Shown here piece after piece: positions 16,531-25,610 of a DNA stretch of 41,178 nt; position 1 is the first letter of the stretch; each line of letters starts with the position of its first letter. The position numbers and the translations under genes are program-made. This DNA comes from an uncultured Prevotellaceae bacterium (GTDB taxonomy: Bacteria > Bacteroidota > Bacteroidia > Bacteroidales > Bacteroidaceae). The notes below the pieces were generated by a model. The model worked only from the letters and a program-made list of their open reading frames with translations, had not been told where the DNA came from and made no database searches. The DNA lies in contig CALCEL010000037.1 of assembly GCA_937900485.1 (NCBI GenBank), forward strand, positions 1 to 41,178, written 5' to 3'.

Positions 16531-18237
16531 ATGGCAAATTCATATACTGATGTTCCTGAGATAAAGTTTCACATGGACCATCCTTTGATGAAACACATCG
16601 TGGAGCTCAAAGAACGAAATTTCGCGGACTATGGCAAGTATGACTATGCTTGTAAAGACTACGAGGACGCACTTGACAATTACGACAAACTGCTGGAGAT
16701 AGCCGGCGACGTGAATGCAAACATCATCGCTCAGAACGCCGAGTCCGTTGACGAGGAGGGGCCTCACTGCGAGAACGGAAGAATACGTTACGCAGCCAAG
16801 ACATACGAAAATCTTGACGCCACAATCAAAGCCGGTCTCAATGGTATAACCATGCCGAGACGCTACGGAGGTCTCAATGTCCCGATGACGGTATACTCTG
16901 CCATCAACGAGATTGTCAGCGAGGGTGACGCAGGTTTCCAGAATATATGGTCACTTCAGGACTGTATCGTCACACTCTACGAGTTTGGTGATGAGGATCA
17001 ACGTCAGCGATTCATACCTCGCGTGTGCGCTGGAGAGACAATGTCTATGGACCTCACTGAGCCGGATGCCGGTTCCGATCTCCAGTCAGTGACACTGAAG
17101 GCGACATACTCTGAAAAGGACAAGTGCTGGTATCTTAATGGTGTGAAACGTTTCATCACCAATGGTGACTCTGACATCCATCTCGTCCTCGCTCGTTCAG
17201 TGGAAGGAACTAAAGACGGCCGTGGCTTGTCAATGTTCATCTACGACAAGAGAAATGGCGGTGTCGACGTCAGACGCATCGAGAACAAATTAGGAATACA
17301 TGGTAGTCCTACATGTGAGCTGGTATACAAAAACGCAAAAGCAGAGCTTTGCGGTAGCGAGCGACTTGGACTCATCAAATACGTCATGGCTCTCATGAAT
17401 GGAGCGCGACTCGGTATCGCCGCTCAGTCAACAGGTCTGCAGCAGGCTGCCTATGAGGAGGCGTTGGCGTACGCAAAAGACAGAAAGCAGTTCGGAAAAG
17501 AAATCATCAATTTCCCTGCCGTGTACGACATGATCGCCACAATCAAGGCCAAGCTGGATGCCGGCCGTTCACTGCTTTACATGACTTCACGTTTCGTGGA
17601 TGTGTACAAAGCGTTGGATGACATCTCAAAGGAGAGAAAGCTGACGGATGAGGAACGTGACGAGTTCAAGAAATACTCCAAGCTGGCAGATGCATTCACT
17701 CCACTTGCTAAAGGTATGAACTCAGAGTTCGCCAACCAGTCATGCTATGACGCTATACAAATACATGGCGGTTCAGGATTCATGCTCGAATACAAGTGTC
17801 AGAGAATATACCGTGACGCTCGTATCACATCTATTTATGAGGGTACCACGCAGCTGCAGACCGTAGCCGCAATACGTTACGTCACTAACGGATTCTACCA
17901 GAACGTGTTGAGAGACTTCGAGTCATGTCCAGTGTCTGAGGGCTACGAGTCATACGCAAACCGTCTCAAAGACATGGCAGACAAGCTTGCCTTCTGTACT
18001 GACAAGGCAAAGCAGCCTGGTGACCAGGACTTCCTCGACTTATGCTCACGCAAGCTCTATGAGATGGCGGCTTACCCTATTATGGGACACCTTCTCCTTC
18101 AGGACGCTCAGAAAGCACCTGAGCTGTTCCAGAAGAGTCTTAACGTGTTCATCAATTACTCTGAGAGTGAGGTGGAGAAACACTTCAACTACATCAGACA
18201 TCTCGATGTCGCTCAGCTCGACTCTTACAGACAATAA
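16531..18237 (+). CDS. Acyl-CoA dehydrogenase with C-terminal extension
   Basis: A 568-residue flavoprotein starting at ATG 16531 (MANSYTDVPEIKF); the longer frame would overlap etfA by 80 bases. It has the acyl-CoA dehydrogenase fold: TEPDAGSDLQ in the middle domain, YAKDRKQFGKEIINFPAVYDMIA, IQIHGGSGFMLEYKCQRIYRDARITSIYEGTTQLQ, where the glutamate of YEGT is the expected catalytic base. It is about 190 residues longer than ordinary short/medium-chain enzymes because of an N-terminal segment and a helical C-terminal part. Linked to etfBA, it likely delivers electrons to that ETF. Chain-length preference cannot be read from the sequence. Confidence 0.92.
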   Translation: MANSYTDVPEIKFHMDHPLMKHIVELKERNFADYGKYDYACKDYEDALDNYDKLLEIAGDVNANIIAQNAESVDEEGPHCENGRIRYAAKTYENLDATIKAGLNGITMPRRYGGLNVPMTVYSAINEIVSEGDAGFQNIWSLQDCIVTLYEFGDEDQRQRFIPRVCAGETMSMDLTEPDAGSDLQSVTLKATYSEKDKCWYLNGVKRFITNGDSDIHLVLARSVEGTKDGRGLSMFIYDKRNGGVDVRRIENKLGIHGSPTCELVYKNAKAELCGSERLGLIKYVMALMNGARLGIAAQSTGLQQAAYEEALAYAKDRKQFGKEIINFPAVYDMIATIKAKLDAGRSLLYMTSRFVDVYKALDDISKERKLTDEERDEFKKYSKLADAFTPLAKGMNSEFANQSCYDAIQIHGGSGFMLEYKCQRIYRDARITSIYEGTTQLQTVAAIRYVTNGFYQNVLRDFESCPVSEGYESYANRLKDMADKLAFCTDKAKQPGDQDFLDLCSRKLYEMAAYPIMGHLLLQDAQKAPELFQKSLNVFINYSESEVEKHFNYIRHLDVAQLDSYRQ

Positions 18238-18252
18238 GACTTTGATAGATAA

Positions 18253-18293
18253 AAAGAAAGCAGGATGTACGTCGCACATCCTGCTTTCTTTTT
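18253..18293 (+). terminator. Terminator of the etf-acyl-CoA dehydrogenase operon
   Basis: A near-perfect 16-bp stem AAAGAAAGCAGGATGT / ACATCCTGCTTTCTTT with a 7-base loop, ending in a T-run, 15 bases after the stop codon. Confidence 0.92.
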
Positions 18294-18493
18294 CACTGCC
18301 ACATGAATTCTTCACCAAAATGTTCATATTCATGCACCTTTTGACTTTCGTCTTCCTCCTCCTTACAAGAGATAGAATTATGAAGTTTTGCCACTTGTTA
18401 CTTATCATTGACACGTGAAGATTTTTCTGATTCCGTCCTTCCTCTTTGGCGCAGGTGGCTTAGTCAGCTGGTGTCCATGTTGAGCGTACCGAC

Positions 18494-18527
18494 AAAAAGG
18501 GCTGACCCCGAGATTGGTGTCAGCCCT
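18494..18527 (-). terminator. Terminator of the GH51 gene
   Basis: On the minus strand GGGCTGAC (18526-18519) pairs with GTCAGCCC (18506-18499) across a 12-base loop and is followed by TTTTTGTC. It lies about 70 bases past the GH51 stop. Confidence 0.88.
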
Positions 18528-18598
18528 GATAGTGTTCCACAAAGAAAAGCTTAGTGGATGATGAGTCAATAAAGATTATTTTTTCAGTAGCACGTTAA

Positions 18599-21067
18599 TC
18601 ACTTTAAGTTAACGCGTACAATATTCACAGAGTATGATGGCAGGGAGAACAGAATCTTAGAACCGTTATCCGTCACCAGAGCAGACTCATTGACCGGTTG
18701 TATGCGCTTAGGATTGAGAAGCGTATTCTCGTCATCTCCACTTTCTGATGACAGACGGATGACAGCTGCCTTATCCGCCACAGCGTTTCTCAAGTCAATA
18801 GAACCGGATGTCGGTCCATAGCCAGTGTTGACCACCTTGACGTACATAACCTTAGCGGCATCGTCTATAGTCGTGCTGGCAAAGACACCCTTCATCTTTG
18901 AGTACTGTCTCTTACCAGTCATCTCCAGCTTGCCGTCGATGAAACAAGAGACGCTGTCTCCATCCACGTCGACCTGCAGTTGATACACTCTATCGTCATC
19001 GACCTTAGCGCTATTGCCTCCACACAGCTGTATTCGTCCTCCGTCGTTAGCCTGTTCGATGTTATTCTGCGAGTTGGACCATCCACCGACATTAAACCAG
19101 TTATAGTTGTCTTTGTCCTTATATCCAAACACGAGGAGGAAGCCTTCCTTTCCATCTCTCTTTCTCGCCTTGACCTTATAAGAATATTTCTTCGCCACGA
19201 CATCCGGGCAATAGATGACAGCCGGCTCGTCATGTCCAGACTGAGTGATGGAGTCAGCAGAAATATTCCATGTACCGCGCTCCACATTCCACTTAGTGAA
19301 ATCACTCAAAGGCATACTCTTACCGTCAACAATATATTCCGCGTCGTAGTATGTGGCCACAGTATTCCAAGTGGCAAGTCCCACATGAGCAGGAGCCAGT
19401 TCCTCTTTTGTAGCCGTAGCCTCAGGCAGGTTCTGAGTCCAAGACGTCTTGACGACCTGTGTTCCAACATTATTAGGGAAAAGCATCTGGACATAATAAG
19501 ACGGTGTTCCCATACAGTCACTTGAGTTGAAACGTATCATGTCAGGAGCCCAAGCCACATTATTCTCATTGACAAAAATCGGGGCGTAGGAATTCATCAC
19601 TGTCACATCCGAGTTATTCTCCATACCCATCATATAGACAGCCTCACCCAGAGCGGCGTTGAGGTTACCCACCTTTCCGAACTGGCTTGTGACTGCATAC
19701 TCACCGACATACACCTTATATTTAGAGCGGTCATACGAGTCATACATGTTGAAACGTTGAGCGAACCACTTAGGGTTACGATAGTAATGCTCGTCAACCA
19801 TCTCAACCGGGTAGTCATTTCTCCATGAAGGTCTGTCAGTGCCCCATGCCTCCACATTACCTATACAATGCATGTTAGGGTACTTAGACTTGATGGCGTC
19901 ATAGAAGATCTTATAACGGTCCGGGTAGTTAATAGACTGATCTTGGTTACTGTTTATGAAGAAATTGTAATTCTCATTTCCAATCTCCAGATATTCGATG
20001 TTGAATGGTTCCGGGTGTCCGTTCTTTGCTCTCAAAGCTCCGTACTTAGATGTCACCGGTCCATTAGCGTACTCAAGAGCGTTCATACACTCATCAATCC
20101 AAGATTGCAGAGAGTCCAAAGGAGTGTAACCGCCATGCCATATTCCCACATTCACCACATAAAGAGGTTTAGCTCCGAGATCCTCAGCCAGCTGCAGGTA
20201 CTCATGAAAACCTATACCGTCTGTTGTCCTGTATCCCCAGTTGACATTCTTATGTCCTGGACGTTCCTCTACAGGTCCTATGGTACGCTCCCATCTGAAA
20301 GCGTTGTCAGGAGAATTCTGTCCCTCGACGAAACATCCTCCAGGGAAACGCATAAACTTAGGATGCATCGCCTCGAGCATCTCCGCAAGATCCTTTCTCA
20401 TACCATTCTCTCTGTTCTTATATGTAGGCGGGAAGAGACTTACCATATCCAGCTGAAACTCACCCGTCTTATTTGAGAGAAGGTCGAAGACAGCCCTGCT
20501 GTTAGTGCCGGTAGCCGTAATCGTAGCCGTATACTTTTTCCATTTCTCATTCAACTTAACAGGTATCGACACCTCACCAAGAGATAACTTGTACTTATCA
20601 TCAGTCCTCAGCATAGCCTTCAGACTACCCTTGAACTTCTTGTCGCTTCTCGCCCAAAAAGACAATTTGTATGTGGTGCCCTTCACAGCATTGATGCCCC
20701 AGAATCCGGTGTTAGTCACACCTGCCATGTTTTTGTCGTCAGCGTTCTGCACTTTCACCAACATAGAGTACTTATTCGCTCCGTTCAAAGGACTGGCATC
20801 GGTCAGCTCCACAGAGGCGTTGCCGGCGCTACGTCCAGACACGCTCCATGCCTCACACTCTTTATCATTATCCTCCAAAGACCTATTACGTATCAACTCA
20901 GCGTATAAGCCTCCGTCAGCAGCATGATTTATATCCTCAAAGAAAATACCATAATGTACAGGTGAGATTTTCGGTCCTCTCTGAGAGGCGTCTATGCTGA
21001 TGTTGACCTGACCAGTCATATTCAATGCGGCGAGGAGAAGCGCCGCAAGGCTCATTTTTCTTTTCAT
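18599..21067 (-). CDS. Secreted alpha-L-arabinofuranosidase (GH51) with added domains
   Basis: An 822-residue protein with a signal peptide (about 1-19). The opening ISPVHYGIFFEDINHAADGGLYAELIRNRSLE is diagnostic of GH51. Residues about 75-215 look like a family 4/9-type carbohydrate-binding module (YKLSFWARSDKKFKG, FQLDMVSLFP). The TIM barrel follows, with acid/base glutamate in EIGNENY (about residue 364) and nucleophile in VGEYAV (about 455). A concanavalin-like insert (about 590-730: WNVERGTWNISADSI, NWFNVGGWSNSQNN) interrupts the C-terminal sheet. The enzyme removes arabinofuranose from arabinan or arabinoxylan. No T9SS tail is present. It starts 34 bases after the murF stop on the same strand, with no obvious promoter between them. 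Confidence 0.93.
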   Translation of the reverse strand: MKRKMSLAALLLAALNMTGQVNISIDASQRGPKISPVHYGIFFEDINHAADGGLYAELIRNRSLEDNDKECEAWSVSGRSAGNASVELTDASPLNGANKYSMLVKVQNADDKNMAGVTNTGFWGINAVKGTTYKLSFWARSDKKFKGSLKAMLRTDDKYKLSLGEVSIPVKLNEKWKKYTATITATGTNSRAVFDLLSNKTGEFQLDMVSLFPPTYKNRENGMRKDLAEMLEAMHPKFMRFPGGCFVEGQNSPDNAFRWERTIGPVEERPGHKNVNWGYRTTDGIGFHEYLQLAEDLGAKPLYVVNVGIWHGGYTPLDSLQSWIDECMNALEYANGPVTSKYGALRAKNGHPEPFNIEYLEIGNENYNFFINSNQDQSINYPDRYKIFYDAIKSKYPNMHCIGNVEAWGTDRPSWRNDYPVEMVDEHYYRNPKWFAQRFNMYDSYDRSKYKVYVGEYAVTSQFGKVGNLNAALGEAVYMMGMENNSDVTVMNSYAPIFVNENNVAWAPDMIRFNSSDCMGTPSYYVQMLFPNNVGTQVVKTSWTQNLPEATATKEELAPAHVGLATWNTVATYYDAEYIVDGKSMPLSDFTKWNVERGTWNISADSITQSGHDEPAVIYCPDVVAKKYSYKVKARKRDGKEGFLLVFGYKDKDNYNWFNVGGWSNSQNNIEQANDGGRIQLCGGNSAKVDDDRVYQLQVDVDGDSVSCFIDGKLEMTGKRQYSKMKGVFASTTIDDAAKVMYVKVVNTGYGPTSGSIDLRNAVADKAAVIRLSSESGDDENTLLNPKRIQPVNESALVTDNGSKILFSLPSYSVNIVRVNLK

Positions 21068-21101
21068 ACCCTTATATGTTTTGCATGTTATACATTTACA
21101 A

Positions 21102-22451
21102 TCAAAAACATCCCACAGCGTCAGTGAGATGAGTGCTGTTAGACCCTTTAATGAGAATGGTCATACCTTTAGGCTTGTTATCCTTGAGATAATCAGTCAG
21201 CGCATTCACGTCCTTGAATGACAAGAAGTGTCTGTTATTAGTGAAGAATGCCTCATCAATCGTCTCCGCAGCCTTTCTGAACTCATCACCCACCAGACAT
21301 ACCATTTCGAAGTCAGAATTCAGAAGAGACTTAATAACGTTCTCATGCTCTGTCAAGGACACGTTGCCCAGCTCTTTCATGTCACCGAGCACCGCCATCT
21401 TATGTTGAACAGTCATAAGTCTGAAATTCTCCAACGCCGCCGCCATGCTCGTCGGGTTAGCGTTATACGCGTCAACCACCAGACTATTGTCTTCCGTCTT
21501 CACCAGCTGAGAGCGGTTGTTTGACGGGATATATTCCCTAATAGCGTCAGAGATATCTTCCGGAGAAACGGCGAACAGCGTTCCCACACAAGCAGCCGCC
21601 AACGCATTGTCAAGATTATACGCTCCGACAAGTCTCGTCTTGACCTCCATAGGAGAATAGACAGACGGACACACGTTCCATGTGAAAGTCAGGAAAGGAT
21701 TACAGCTGACGAGTTCGCCTCGAACGAGCAGTTCCTTATCCTCACCCCTTCCGTAACGTATGAGACGCAGTCCTGTGCTGATTTTTCTCAAATGCTCATT
21801 GTCGTTATTTATGAAGACGGTTCCTGAGTCCTCACGCAGGTAATCGTACAGCTCCCCTTTGGTCTTTATCACTCCCTCGAAAGAACCGAATCCAAGAAGA
21901 TGCGCCTTTCCCACATTAGTTATGATGCCATAGTCTGGCTGGACGATGTTGACGAGAGTCTTGATCTCACCAGGGTGATTAGCTCCCATTTCCACGACTG
22001 CTATCTGATGTTCGTCCGTCAGGCGCAACAGAGTCTTTGGCACTCCGATGTGATTATTGAAATTGCCTTGAGTATATAACACTTTATACTTCTTTGAAAG
22101 GACAGCCGCAATCAGTTCCTTAGTGGTTGTCTTACCATTCGTTCCCGTCACTCCGATAATCGTCGTGCCAAGCTGACAACGATGGTAATTCGCCAAAGCC
22201 TGAAGAGTGAGGAGGACATCAGATGTCAGGATGAGACGGTCCTTGACGTCACCGTCAGCGTTGTCATACACCATCTTACTGTCAATCACCGCATAGGCTG
22301 CTCCTTTGCGCACCGACTCAACGGCGTAGTTATTGCCATCGAAGCTCTCACCTTTGAGAGCGAAAAAAATCGAGTTTTCTCTCACGTCACGACTATCCGT
22401 CGTTATCTCTGGAAACTTCCGGAAAATATCATACAAATCCTCTATCTTCAT
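21102..22451 (-). CDS. murF: UDP-N-acetylmuramoyl-tripeptide--D-alanyl-D-alanine ligase
   Basis: A 449-residue cytoplasmic Mur ligase. ATG 22451 (MKIEDLYDIFRKFPEITTDSR) is preferred to one eight codons earlier because it gives the usual MurF opening. The P-loop is GVTGTNGKTTTKELI, followed by YTQGNFNNHIGVPKTLLRL and AVVEMGANHPGEI; the C-terminal domain has VVDAYNANPTSMAAALENF and VLGDMKELG. MurF adds D-Ala-D-Ala to the peptidoglycan precursor; its donor is made by the ddl gene at 35083. It diverges from folP and is followed closely by the GH51 gene. Confidence 0.96.
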   Translation of the reverse strand: MKIEDLYDIFRKFPEITTDSRDVRENSIFFALKGESFDGNNYAVESVRKGAAYAVIDSKMVYDNADGDVKDRLILTSDVLLTLQALANYHRCQLGTTIIGVTGTNGKTTTKELIAAVLSKKYKVLYTQGNFNNHIGVPKTLLRLTDEHQIAVVEMGANHPGEIKTLVNIVQPDYGIITNVGKAHLLGFGSFEGVIKTKGELYDYLREDSGTVFINNDNEHLRKISTGLRLIRYGRGEDKELLVRGELVSCNPFLTFTWNVCPSVYSPMEVKTRLVGAYNLDNALAAACVGTLFAVSPEDISDAIREYIPSNNRSQLVKTEDNSLVVDAYNANPTSMAAALENFRLMTVQHKMAVLGDMKELGNVSLTEHENVIKSLLNSDFEMVCLVGDEFRKAAETIDEAFFTNNRHFLSFKDVNALTDYLKDNKPKGMTILIKGSNSTHLTDAVGCF

Positions 22452-22525
22452 GACATATATTTGTTTCGTAAACATTAACTTTCATAACTTGCGACGTCTT
22501 ACTTGAAGAAAGCAAGAATACAACA

Positions 22526-22557
22526 CAAAAGTACAAAGATTTCATAATAATAACAAA
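22526..22557 (-). promoter_or_regulatory. Promoter of murF
   Basis: On the minus strand TTTG (22557-22554), a 20-base spacer and TACTTTTG (22533-22526) give an exact consensus promoter, about 75 bases before the murF ATG. It overlaps the divergent folP promoter region. Confidence 0.7.
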
Positions 22558-22565
22558 ACTATTCG

Positions 22566-22573
22566 TATCTTTG
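22566..22573 (+). promoter_or_regulatory. -7 element of the folP promoter
   Basis: TATCTTTG matches TANNTTTG 18 bases before the folP ATG at 22592; no clear TTTG is seen at the -33 position. Because the box contains the possible TTG start at 22571, that longer frame cannot be the translated one. Confidence 0.55.
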
Positions 22574-22591
22574 CACATATTAGATAGTAAA

Positions 22592-23443
22592 ATGGAAGGA
22601 TTGTTACAATACACGATAAATGTCAGGGGAAAACTCTTAGACCTCAGCGAGCCCAAAGTAATGGGTATACTCAATGTCACGCCCGACTCTTTTTTCGACG
22701 GCAGCAGGAAGCAAAGTGAGAAAGACATAAGGGAAAGGGTCAGACAGATCCTTGAGGAAGGAGGAGACATTATTGACATCGGAGCGTACTCTACACGTCC
22801 CGGAGCTTCTGACGTGACTGAGGATGAGGAGAAACGTCGTCTGTCGTTATGTCTCTCCACACTCAGGGATGAGGCGCCGGATGCGATAGTGAGCGTGGAC
22901 ACCTTCCGTTCTGATGTGGCGAGGATGTGCGTGCAGGAATACGGAGCGGAGATTATCAACGATGTCAGCGGAGGCATAATGGACCCGGACATGTTCAACA
23001 CCGTAGCCGCACTGAACGTGCCTTACGTTCTCACACACAACAACGGCGACATACACAAGATACAGGATAACACCCAGTATGACGACGTGATGAAGAGTGT
23101 GATGCTGTTCTTCGCGGAAAAGGTTCAGGCGCTACGTGACCTAGGACAAAAAGACATAATCATCGACCCGGGATTCGGATTCTCAAAGACCTTGGAGCAA
23201 AACTATAGGATAATGAGCCGTCTCGAGAATCTCAAGGTTCTCGGACTTCCGATACTGAGCGGAGTGTCCAGAAAAAGCATGATTTACAAGTATCTGGACA
23301 ACACACCGCATGAAGCACTCAACGGCACTACAATACTGAACACAGTGTCACTCATGAAAGGAGCTAACCTGATAAGAGTACACGACGTGAGAGAATGCGT
23401 GGAGGCCGTCAAGATAACACGAATGCTCAGAGAGTCACTATGA
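22592..23443 (+). CDS. folP: Dihydropteroate synthase
   Basis: A 283-residue TIM-barrel enzyme of folate synthesis that joins p-aminobenzoate to dihydropterin pyrophosphate. Both family signatures are intact: VMGILNVTPDSFFDGSR and DIIDIGAYSTRPGA, followed by SVDTFRSDVA, INDVSGG, IIDPGFGFSKT and LSGVSRKSMI. The start is fixed by the promoter box just upstream. It is 59 bases before cdaA on the same strand; folP-cdaA linkage recurs in Bacteroidetes and firmicutes-like cdaA loci differ. The sulfonamide-binding loops look ordinary. Confidence 0.96.
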   Translation: MEGLLQYTINVRGKLLDLSEPKVMGILNVTPDSFFDGSRKQSEKDIRERVRQILEEGGDIIDIGAYSTRPGASDVTEDEEKRRLSLCLSTLRDEAPDAIVSVDTFRSDVARMCVQEYGAEIINDVSGGIMDPDMFNTVAALNVPYVLTHNNGDIHKIQDNTQYDDVMKSVMLFFAEKVQALRDLGQKDIIIDPGFGFSKTLEQNYRIMSRLENLKVLGLPILSGVSRKSMIYKYLDNTPHEALNGTTILNTVSLMKGANLIRVHDVRECVEAVKITRMLRESL

Positions 23444-23502
23444 CCCTGACCACTCAACCTTAACGAACCTAAACTAAGAAAATCAAGATATAATAGGGTA
23501 AG

Positions 23503-24273
23503 ATGTTTGATTTCGGCATAAAAGACGCAATAGACATAGTATGTGTGGCATCTCTTCTCTACTACATATACAGACTTATGAAGGTAAGCGGCTCGCTCAA
23601 TATCTTCTACGGCATTCTCGTCTTTATTGTGACATGGATTGCAGTATCACAGGTACTGCAGATGAAACTGCTGGGTTCCATTTTCGACAAACTGGTAAGT
23701 GTCGGTGTCATTGCGCTCATCATTATCTTCCAGGAGGAAATCAGACGTTTCTTCCTCACGTTGGGCTCACAGCGAAGGCTGTCTGTGATAACACGTTTCT
23801 TCGCAAACAAGGTGACGGAAGAGGAGGAGGACGAGGATTTCATATTACCTATCGTCATGGCTTGCGACTACATGAGTAAGAACATGGTGGGAGCACTAAT
23901 CATCATAGAAAGAGAGATGTCACTCAACGACATCGTCAAGTCAGGCGAGTTTGTGGACGCGAGAATTAACACGGAGCTGATCAAGAATATTTTCTTCAAA
24001 AACAGTCCTCTTCATGACGGAGCGATGATAATACGACACAACAGAATCACTGCCGCCGGATGTATTTTACCTGTGAGCCACAACCTGAACATACCAAAGG
24101 AGTTGGGACTGAGACACAGGGCCGCGCTGGGAATAACACAGCAAAGCGACGCCATAGCCGTGATAGTGAGCGAGGAGACTGGCTCCATATCAATAGCTCA
24201 GAGAGGAGAATTCAAACTGCGTCTCGCCACCAACGAGTTGGAGAGCATTCTCGTCAATGCCATGAAACCATGA
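23503..24273 (+). CDS. cdaA: Membrane diadenylate cyclase CdaA
   Basis: A 256-residue protein with three N-terminal transmembrane helices (about residues 10-85) and a cytoplasmic DAC domain. The catalytic motifs are present: FFKNSPLHDGAMIIRHNRITAAGCILP (DGA) and LGLRHRAALGITQQSDAIAVIVSEETGSISIA (RHR). It condenses two ATP into cyclic di-AMP, a messenger for osmotic and cell-wall control. There is no cdaR-like regulator next to it, unlike in Firmicutes. It probably forms one transcript with folP. Confidence 0.95.
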   Translation: MFDFGIKDAIDIVCVASLLYYIYRLMKVSGSLNIFYGILVFIVTWIAVSQVLQMKLLGSIFDKLVSVGVIALIIIFQEEIRRFFLTLGSQRRLSVITRFFANKVTEEEEDEDFILPIVMACDYMSKNMVGALIIIEREMSLNDIVKSGEFVDARINTELIKNIFFKNSPLHDGAMIIRHNRITAAGCILPVSHNLNIPKELGLRHRAALGITQQSDAIAVIVSEETGSISIAQRGEFKLRLATNELESILVNAMKP

Positions 24274-24329
24274 ACAAAACACACACACGTTGTCTTACAC
24301 GCTATTCACTACAAGGGATAACAAGAGCC

Positions 24330-24346
24330 GTCAGCTGTTGGCTGAC
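24330..24346 (+). other. Small hairpin between cdaA and GH105
   Basis: GTCAGC-TGTTG-GCTGAC is a perfect 6-bp stem with no T-run, in the 130-base gap between cdaA and the GH105 gene. It may be a weak terminator, a processing site or part of a leader; the sequence does not decide. Confidence 0.35.
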
Positions 24347-24403
24347 CACACCACAAACAATATAATCCGTACAGTAATCCATAACTTAAAACAAACCACA
24401 ATC

Positions 24404-25603
24404 ATGAGAAAAATCTTAAAATGTTTATCGTTCATATTACTCACCTCGCTTACGCAAACTACGCCTGCCATAGCACAAACACAGGCAAACAACAGAGACA
24501 TCCTGAAGGTCATGGAACTGGCCAATGACTACTTCTTAAAAAAATATCCTGACGCAGGAGCGCCGACCTTCGTGAAAAAAGAAAGACCGAGCAATCTTTG
24601 GACAAGAGGTGTTTATTTCGAGGGATTGTGGTATCTCACGGAGACCGAGAGACTATTATGCGGAGACAAATATGAGACCTACAGGAAATACATTTATGAC
24701 TGGGGCGAGGCTCATAATTGGACACCAAGAAACGGAGTGACGACAAGAGACGCTGACGACTACTGTTGTTGCCAGACATACCTTGACATGGGACATTACG
24801 AGATGACTCAAAAATGTCTCGACAATATTATCAACGCCAAGACAACACCATGGGCTCCTGGTGGCAACATGAAGTCGAAAGGTAGCGACGGAGACTGGAC
24901 ATGGATTGACGCCATACAGATGGGACTGCCTGTCTTCTGCAAGATGAGCGCCGTGAAGAGGAGACTGGGAGACAAGAGCTATGAGAAATATGACGAGAAG
25001 GGATGGGATATGTATGAGTTCATCAGAGACTCCATAGCCGGCGGCTTATATAACAAGAAAGAGGGATTATGGTGGAGAGACGCCGACTTCGTGCCGCCAT
25101 ACAAGGAGCCTAACGGAAGAAACTGCTACTGGAGCCGAGGCAACGGATGGGTATACGCAGCGCTGGTAAGGGCGATGGAAGCTCTTCCTGAGAGCAAACA
25201 CTATAAGAGCTACAAGAAAGACTACCTGGCCATGACTAAGGCACTGGTAAAGTGTCAACGTACAGATTTGTACTGGAATGTCAGTCTTCACGACGAGAGC
25301 AACTACGGAGGAAAGGAGATGAGCGGCACGGCTCTTTTCATCTACGGCATGGCATGGGGGGTCAACAACGGATTACTGAATGAGTCAAAATACAAACCTC
25401 TCATCATCAGCACATGGAACGCCATAGTCAAGGACTGCGTCCACAAGAACGGCTTCCTCGGATACGTACAAGGAACCGGTAAGGAGCCGAAAGACTCACA
25501 GCCTGTCACATACGACAGAGAGCCTGACTTTGACGACTACGGACTCGGCTGTTTCTTGCTGGCCGGATGCGAGATTATTAAGATGAACAACACGACTAAA
25601 TAA
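24404..25603 (+). CDS. Secreted unsaturated rhamnogalacturonyl hydrolase (GH105)
   Basis: A 399-residue protein starting at ATG 24404 (MRKILKCLSFILLTSLTQTTPAIAQ, signal peptide). It resembles YteR/YesR-type GH105, an (alpha/alpha)6 barrel: RGVYFEGLWYLTE, GDWTWIDAIQMGLPVFCKM (with the expected catalytic aspartate), CYWSRGNGWVYAALVRAME and MSGTALFIYGMAWGVNNG. It removes the unsaturated galacturonate left at the end of oligosaccharides by rhamnogalacturonan lyases, so it acts on products of the PL11 enzyme at 3565. It is separated from the next gene by only 7 bases. The three consecutive cysteines (YCCCQ) are a curiosity. Confidence 0.9.
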   Translation: MRKILKCLSFILLTSLTQTTPAIAQTQANNRDILKVMELANDYFLKKYPDAGAPTFVKKERPSNLWTRGVYFEGLWYLTETERLLCGDKYETYRKYIYDWGEAHNWTPRNGVTTRDADDYCCCQTYLDMGHYEMTQKCLDNIINAKTTPWAPGGNMKSKGSDGDWTWIDAIQMGLPVFCKMSAVKRRLGDKSYEKYDEKGWDMYEFIRDSIAGGLYNKKEGLWWRDADFVPPYKEPNGRNCYWSRGNGWVYAALVRAMEALPESKHYKSYKKDYLAMTKALVKCQRTDLYWNVSLHDESNYGGKEMSGTALFIYGMAWGVNNGLLNESKYKPLIISTWNAIVKDCVHKNGFLGYVQGTGKEPKDSQPVTYDREPDFDDYGLGCFLLAGCEIIKMNNTTK

Positions 25604-25610
25604 TATCAAT

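Larger units (their letters stand above)
18238..18598. other. Intergenic region between convergent operons
   Basis: This 361-base gap holds the plus-strand terminator (18253-18293) of the etf operon and the minus-strand terminator (18494-18527) of the GH51 gene. Between them I see no gene, promoter or repeat. Confidence 0.7.

Noticed and set aside
17987..18418. 143-residue plus-strand frame at the end of the acyl-CoA dehydrogenase
   Set aside because: It is an out-of-frame shadow that runs through the terminator; no family features.
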